64,000 nucleotides of DNA from Phytophthora colocasiae (taxonomy: Eukaryota > Oomycota > Peronosporomycetes > Peronosporales > Peronosporaceae): assembly GCA_018806915.1 (NCBI GenBank), contig JAGKQI010000066.1, forward strand, positions 186,001 through 250,000. The letters run 5' to 3'. Positions 61,343 to 64,000 of the stretch are shown here, in pieces (position 1 is the first letter of the stretch; every line of letters begins with the position of its first letter). The notes beneath the pieces were generated by a model. It had not been told where the DNA came from. It saw only the letters and a program-made list of their open reading frames with translations, and did not search any database. Position numbers and translations under genes: made by a program.

Positions 61343-61570
61343 TCATTTGACACTGTTACTGCGTACCCTTCTCAAGCCACCATATCCCCACTGCGGAGAT
61401 GTCTTCAACACACGATCAGACTTTTTGGTGGTTCTGAGTTTCCAACATAATCCAACGTTGGCGGAGACTGTAAGTCCCCAGACGGATGGAGATCTCAACT
61501 TGATCGCCACAAATTGCCACCTCTTTCCCCGCATTGCGTGGGGGGTATATCACGTAAAGAACCACCTGAA
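61121..61570. repeat. Inverted repeat of a SWEET helix-7 fragment
   Basis: CAGGTGGTTCTTTACGTGAT at 61121 is repeated on the opposite strand at 61548-61568 and extends with mismatches to about 38 bp. Translated from the minus strand the second copy reads QVVLYVIYPPRNAG, against QVVLYVMYTPHNG in the 60.5 kb locus. It is a leftover piece of another SWEET copy in inverted orientation. Confidence 0.7.
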
Positions 61571-61604
61571 AGTCTACCAAGCTCGTGGACTTGATTTACT
61601 CTAG

Positions 61605-64000
61605 ATCATCTTCGCTGAGTGTTTCCAAGTGCTCTTTGTACCAAGTGCTCTTTGTGGTTACATGGAGTGTGTTGTTCAATAAAGTCCATAGCCATCTTTG
61701 TCAACGTGTAATACAAGTAATATTTAATCCTACTGTGTCGTAAACTCCAACATTGATAATGACATCTCACAGAACCTGTATACAGTGATATCAACGTATA
61801 CAGGTCCTTTATACCACATACTGGGAAACACTACACATCATCACCCAAAAGTATGGGAGAATAGTGTCGCTCTTGGCGCTCTTAAAGTGCTGGGGAACTA
61901 CAGAGCCACCTCAGCCATGAAGCAGTCGTGGGTCTTTGAGAGCGAAGATCGTTCGCATTTCCTCATCAAACGCTTTGGTTTCATCCCAGTGGGCGAATGT
62001 GACGTGAAGCGTGTCACAAGTGGCCATTGAGGCACCTCAAGACGCCGAGGAAGTGCACAGGGCAGGACTGTTGTTTGTGCACCAGGACGACCTGTGGGGA
62101 GACTGTGGCACTGCTGTGATTTAGATGCAATGACCACCCTGGAGATCTGGACCTGGAGGGGATCCGCTGGCCATAACTCGCACAAGCCAGTGGAGATGGG
62201 AGACAAATGCAAGCATTGCAATTGAGGGCGAGGACAGTCGGTGGATTGATATGAGTCTGATGCACACACGTGGTAAGTTATTTTCTCTAAAAATTGTTTT
62301 TTATTAATTGATTCTGTAATGTATAGGAATGTGAGTCGAGGACATACAACAAGTGGAAGTCTGGAAAGAAAGAGGAAGAGAAGGTGGAGCACATAATGGA
62401 CCACTGAACATCGAAGTTCCTACTACATTTTTTACGCTCAGCTTGTCACCTGGACTCAAGGTCTCCTTCCACGTAAGTAAAATTTCTTGGAAGTGACAGC
62501 TTTCGTTAAGAAATGTATTGACAAAATTTTTGTTGACCTTGTAGATGGATGCTGATGTTCAAGAACGGAGCCAATGACTTCTTATCAGGGTCTGGAGATG
62601 CCCCACTCCCAGTTGTGTATCTTACCCACAAGTTTTGCGTTTCTTCCTGTGTGCAGCTGCAATGTGGTGGGGAGATGTCTTGTAGTGCATCTGGACTTCT
62701 GTTCAGCGAGTGCACTGGCTCATGGCTGTGCTGAAGTGACCTCGTCGCAAAGACGGTGGCTCTCTTTGCAGAAGCGATGCGCGTGTACTACATGAAGTGC
62801 AGAACGGCGACACCCTCACGGCGTGGACTGCAGTAACGTACACGTCTCATGAGTTTGGAAGGGAATTCTAGGCTACTTCTCTGTTCTGCTGCTTATCGGC
62901 ACAGGTTTGGTCTCTTCTAAAGCCTCTATCTGTCACCACAGGACAAGTCCAGTGCTGTCACTGGTGCTGGTGCTGCCGCAAGTTATAGCAGCAACAGCAG
63001 CTCAGATTTTACAGTCGGAAACGTCGGTGGGAACTCGCGCTTGGGGTGAGCTGGAGGGGACGTCCTATTGCTCACAGACGTGGCCTGTTATTGCTGCTGT
63101 GTTGTTCCCATTGTGTGGTCAATTCGCGAAGAAGCTTCGCGAAAGTCGCTGCTGCAACGGACGGGAAAGCGTTTATTAACCTCCAGAAACTGGCACGCAG
63201 TTCCGGTCCTTCTGCTTGCTGGTGATCTGCTACATTTACGATGACTCGCCTGGTACTTGCAAAGCTTCTGCAAAGCCAAACGCCGCCCTATGATGCCACG
63301 TGGATCGCTGCTTAGCAGTTGGTGAGATGGGCTGCGCTGGTGTTTTCTCTCGGTCACAGGCTACCCGCTTCCGTCCGTTACCACGCTGAACCCGTACCTG
63401 GAAGTCCCGATGCACGAAGACGGTTCCTGGAGGAGTTCGGCGCTAGATGATGGACGAAGAAGAATTGGACTTCCGAAACGATCCAGCGCAGTGAAATTCA
63501 GAATCTGCCATATGGCGCGCCAGTGAGGTCCAGCGACAGCTACGTGTGCTTCAAGAGCAAGAGTTCGGAACGCGCGCTAAGTTACGCTAGAAGCGAAGCG
63601 GGTGCCAACAAGAAGACCCGTAGAAAGTTCATGTTAGAGTGTACTGAACCAATAGATCAGAATTTTGATAGAAACGCCAGCGCTTGAGCTCTTCATGGTC
63701 TGTCAACGCGGAAAGAAGTTAAACAAGAAATGGACGAACCGCGACTTTGAGATGACGTTAATCTGCAAAATAAAAAGAGTGAGTATGCTCGGTTACTTTG
63801 CTTGATTCAAGAAAACTTATATATCCGAAGCGCTGATCCATAACGTGTTGCCCCAAAAAGTCGTCCGATATCGGAGCTACGAGATCTGCAGGTTACGCAA
63901 CGTGGACCAGTGACGCCGCCACGCGCAGGCAAAACCTTAACAACGATCCTGCTGGGCGTGGTGGAATTTTTATATCATTAGAGCACCGAGAGTTGAGAAG
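61605..64000. other. No supported gene; scattered degenerate coding-like fragments
   Basis: All open frames are under 100 codons and none shows a known motif. Two stretches look like broken coding sequence: about 62030-62400 on + (Trp/Gly-rich, then a lysine-rich piece before a TGA) and about 63480-63690 on + (open for about 60 codons with PYGAPVRSSDSYVCFKSKSS). GT...AG-like boundaries could be drawn around several pieces, but nothing allows a gene model. No repeats or terminal structures seen. Confidence 0.35.

Noticed and set aside
1..64000. Secreted RxLR or Crinkler effector genes
   Set aside because: The only clear signal peptide found belongs to the acid phosphatase; no RxLR-dEER or LxLFLAK context was seen after any other plausible start.
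1..64000. tRNA, rRNA, CRISPR or bacterial operon features
   Set aside because: No cloverleaf with conserved T-arm, no rRNA core sequence and no spaced direct repeats of CRISPR type were seen; gene structure is eukaryotic.

Overview
The window looks like nuclear DNA of an oomycete, most likely Phytophthora or a close relative. The reasons are a tandem cluster of SWEET sugar transporters, sparse introns of 58-69 bp with GTAAG donors and CAG/TAG acceptors, initiator-plus-FPR type core promoters (YTCANTYY followed by an ATTT-like block) just upstream of start codons, and the mobile-element mix (chromodomain Ty3/Gypsy elements, a MULE with SWIM and Ulp1 domains, a DIRS-like reverse-transcriptase element). 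No rRNA, tRNA, CRISPR array or bacterial-type operon was seen. I cannot name the species.

Layout. 1-1.9 kb: 3' part of an unrecognised gene. 2.2-17.4 kb: eleven SWEET loci (two on +, nine on -). Seven are intact, three are clearly broken (4.3-4.8, 7.9-8.7, 11.9-12.7 kb) and one is interrupted by a single frameshift (10.8-11.5 kb). A twelfth, also frameshifted, lies at 60.5 kb. Between them are a 13.2 kb fragment of unknown function, a 107-bp minisatellite (14.4-14.9 kb) and a hAT-like remnant (15.5-16.4 kb). 17.5-18.9 kb: a secreted histidine acid phosphatase with one intron.

19.5-46.7 kb is one nested transposon pile. The outermost layer is a multi-exon minus-strand MULE transposase gene (FAR1-like, DDE, SWIM, then a C-terminal Ulp1/C48 protease domain). 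It is split by a Ty3/Gypsy chromovirus-like element (element A, 21141-42863, target duplication GTAC). A second Gypsy chromovirus (element B, 34648-42628, target duplication TATTC) sits inside the 3' LTR of A. A has two RNase H domains; the first has lost catalytic acids and the second, archaeal-type one keeps them. Both A and B carry a large open frame on the opposite strand between pol and the 3' LTR.

47.4-58.7 kb: 2.3 tandem copies of a ~3.85 kb DIRS-like retroelement unit, bracketed by a 1.18 kb direct duplication of the 3' part of an acetyl-CoA synthetase gene. The full-length synthetase locus follows at 58.0-60.0 kb. 61.4-64 kb has no gene I can support.

How it works together: the host genes serve nutrient acquisition and central carbon use (sugar transport, phosphate release outside the cell, acetate activation). 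Transposons have split the SWEET cluster, separating the twelfth locus by about 43 kb. Single-base frameshifts occur in both host genes and transposons. Some may be assembly indels rather than real mutations, and this should be kept in mind for every pseudogene call here.
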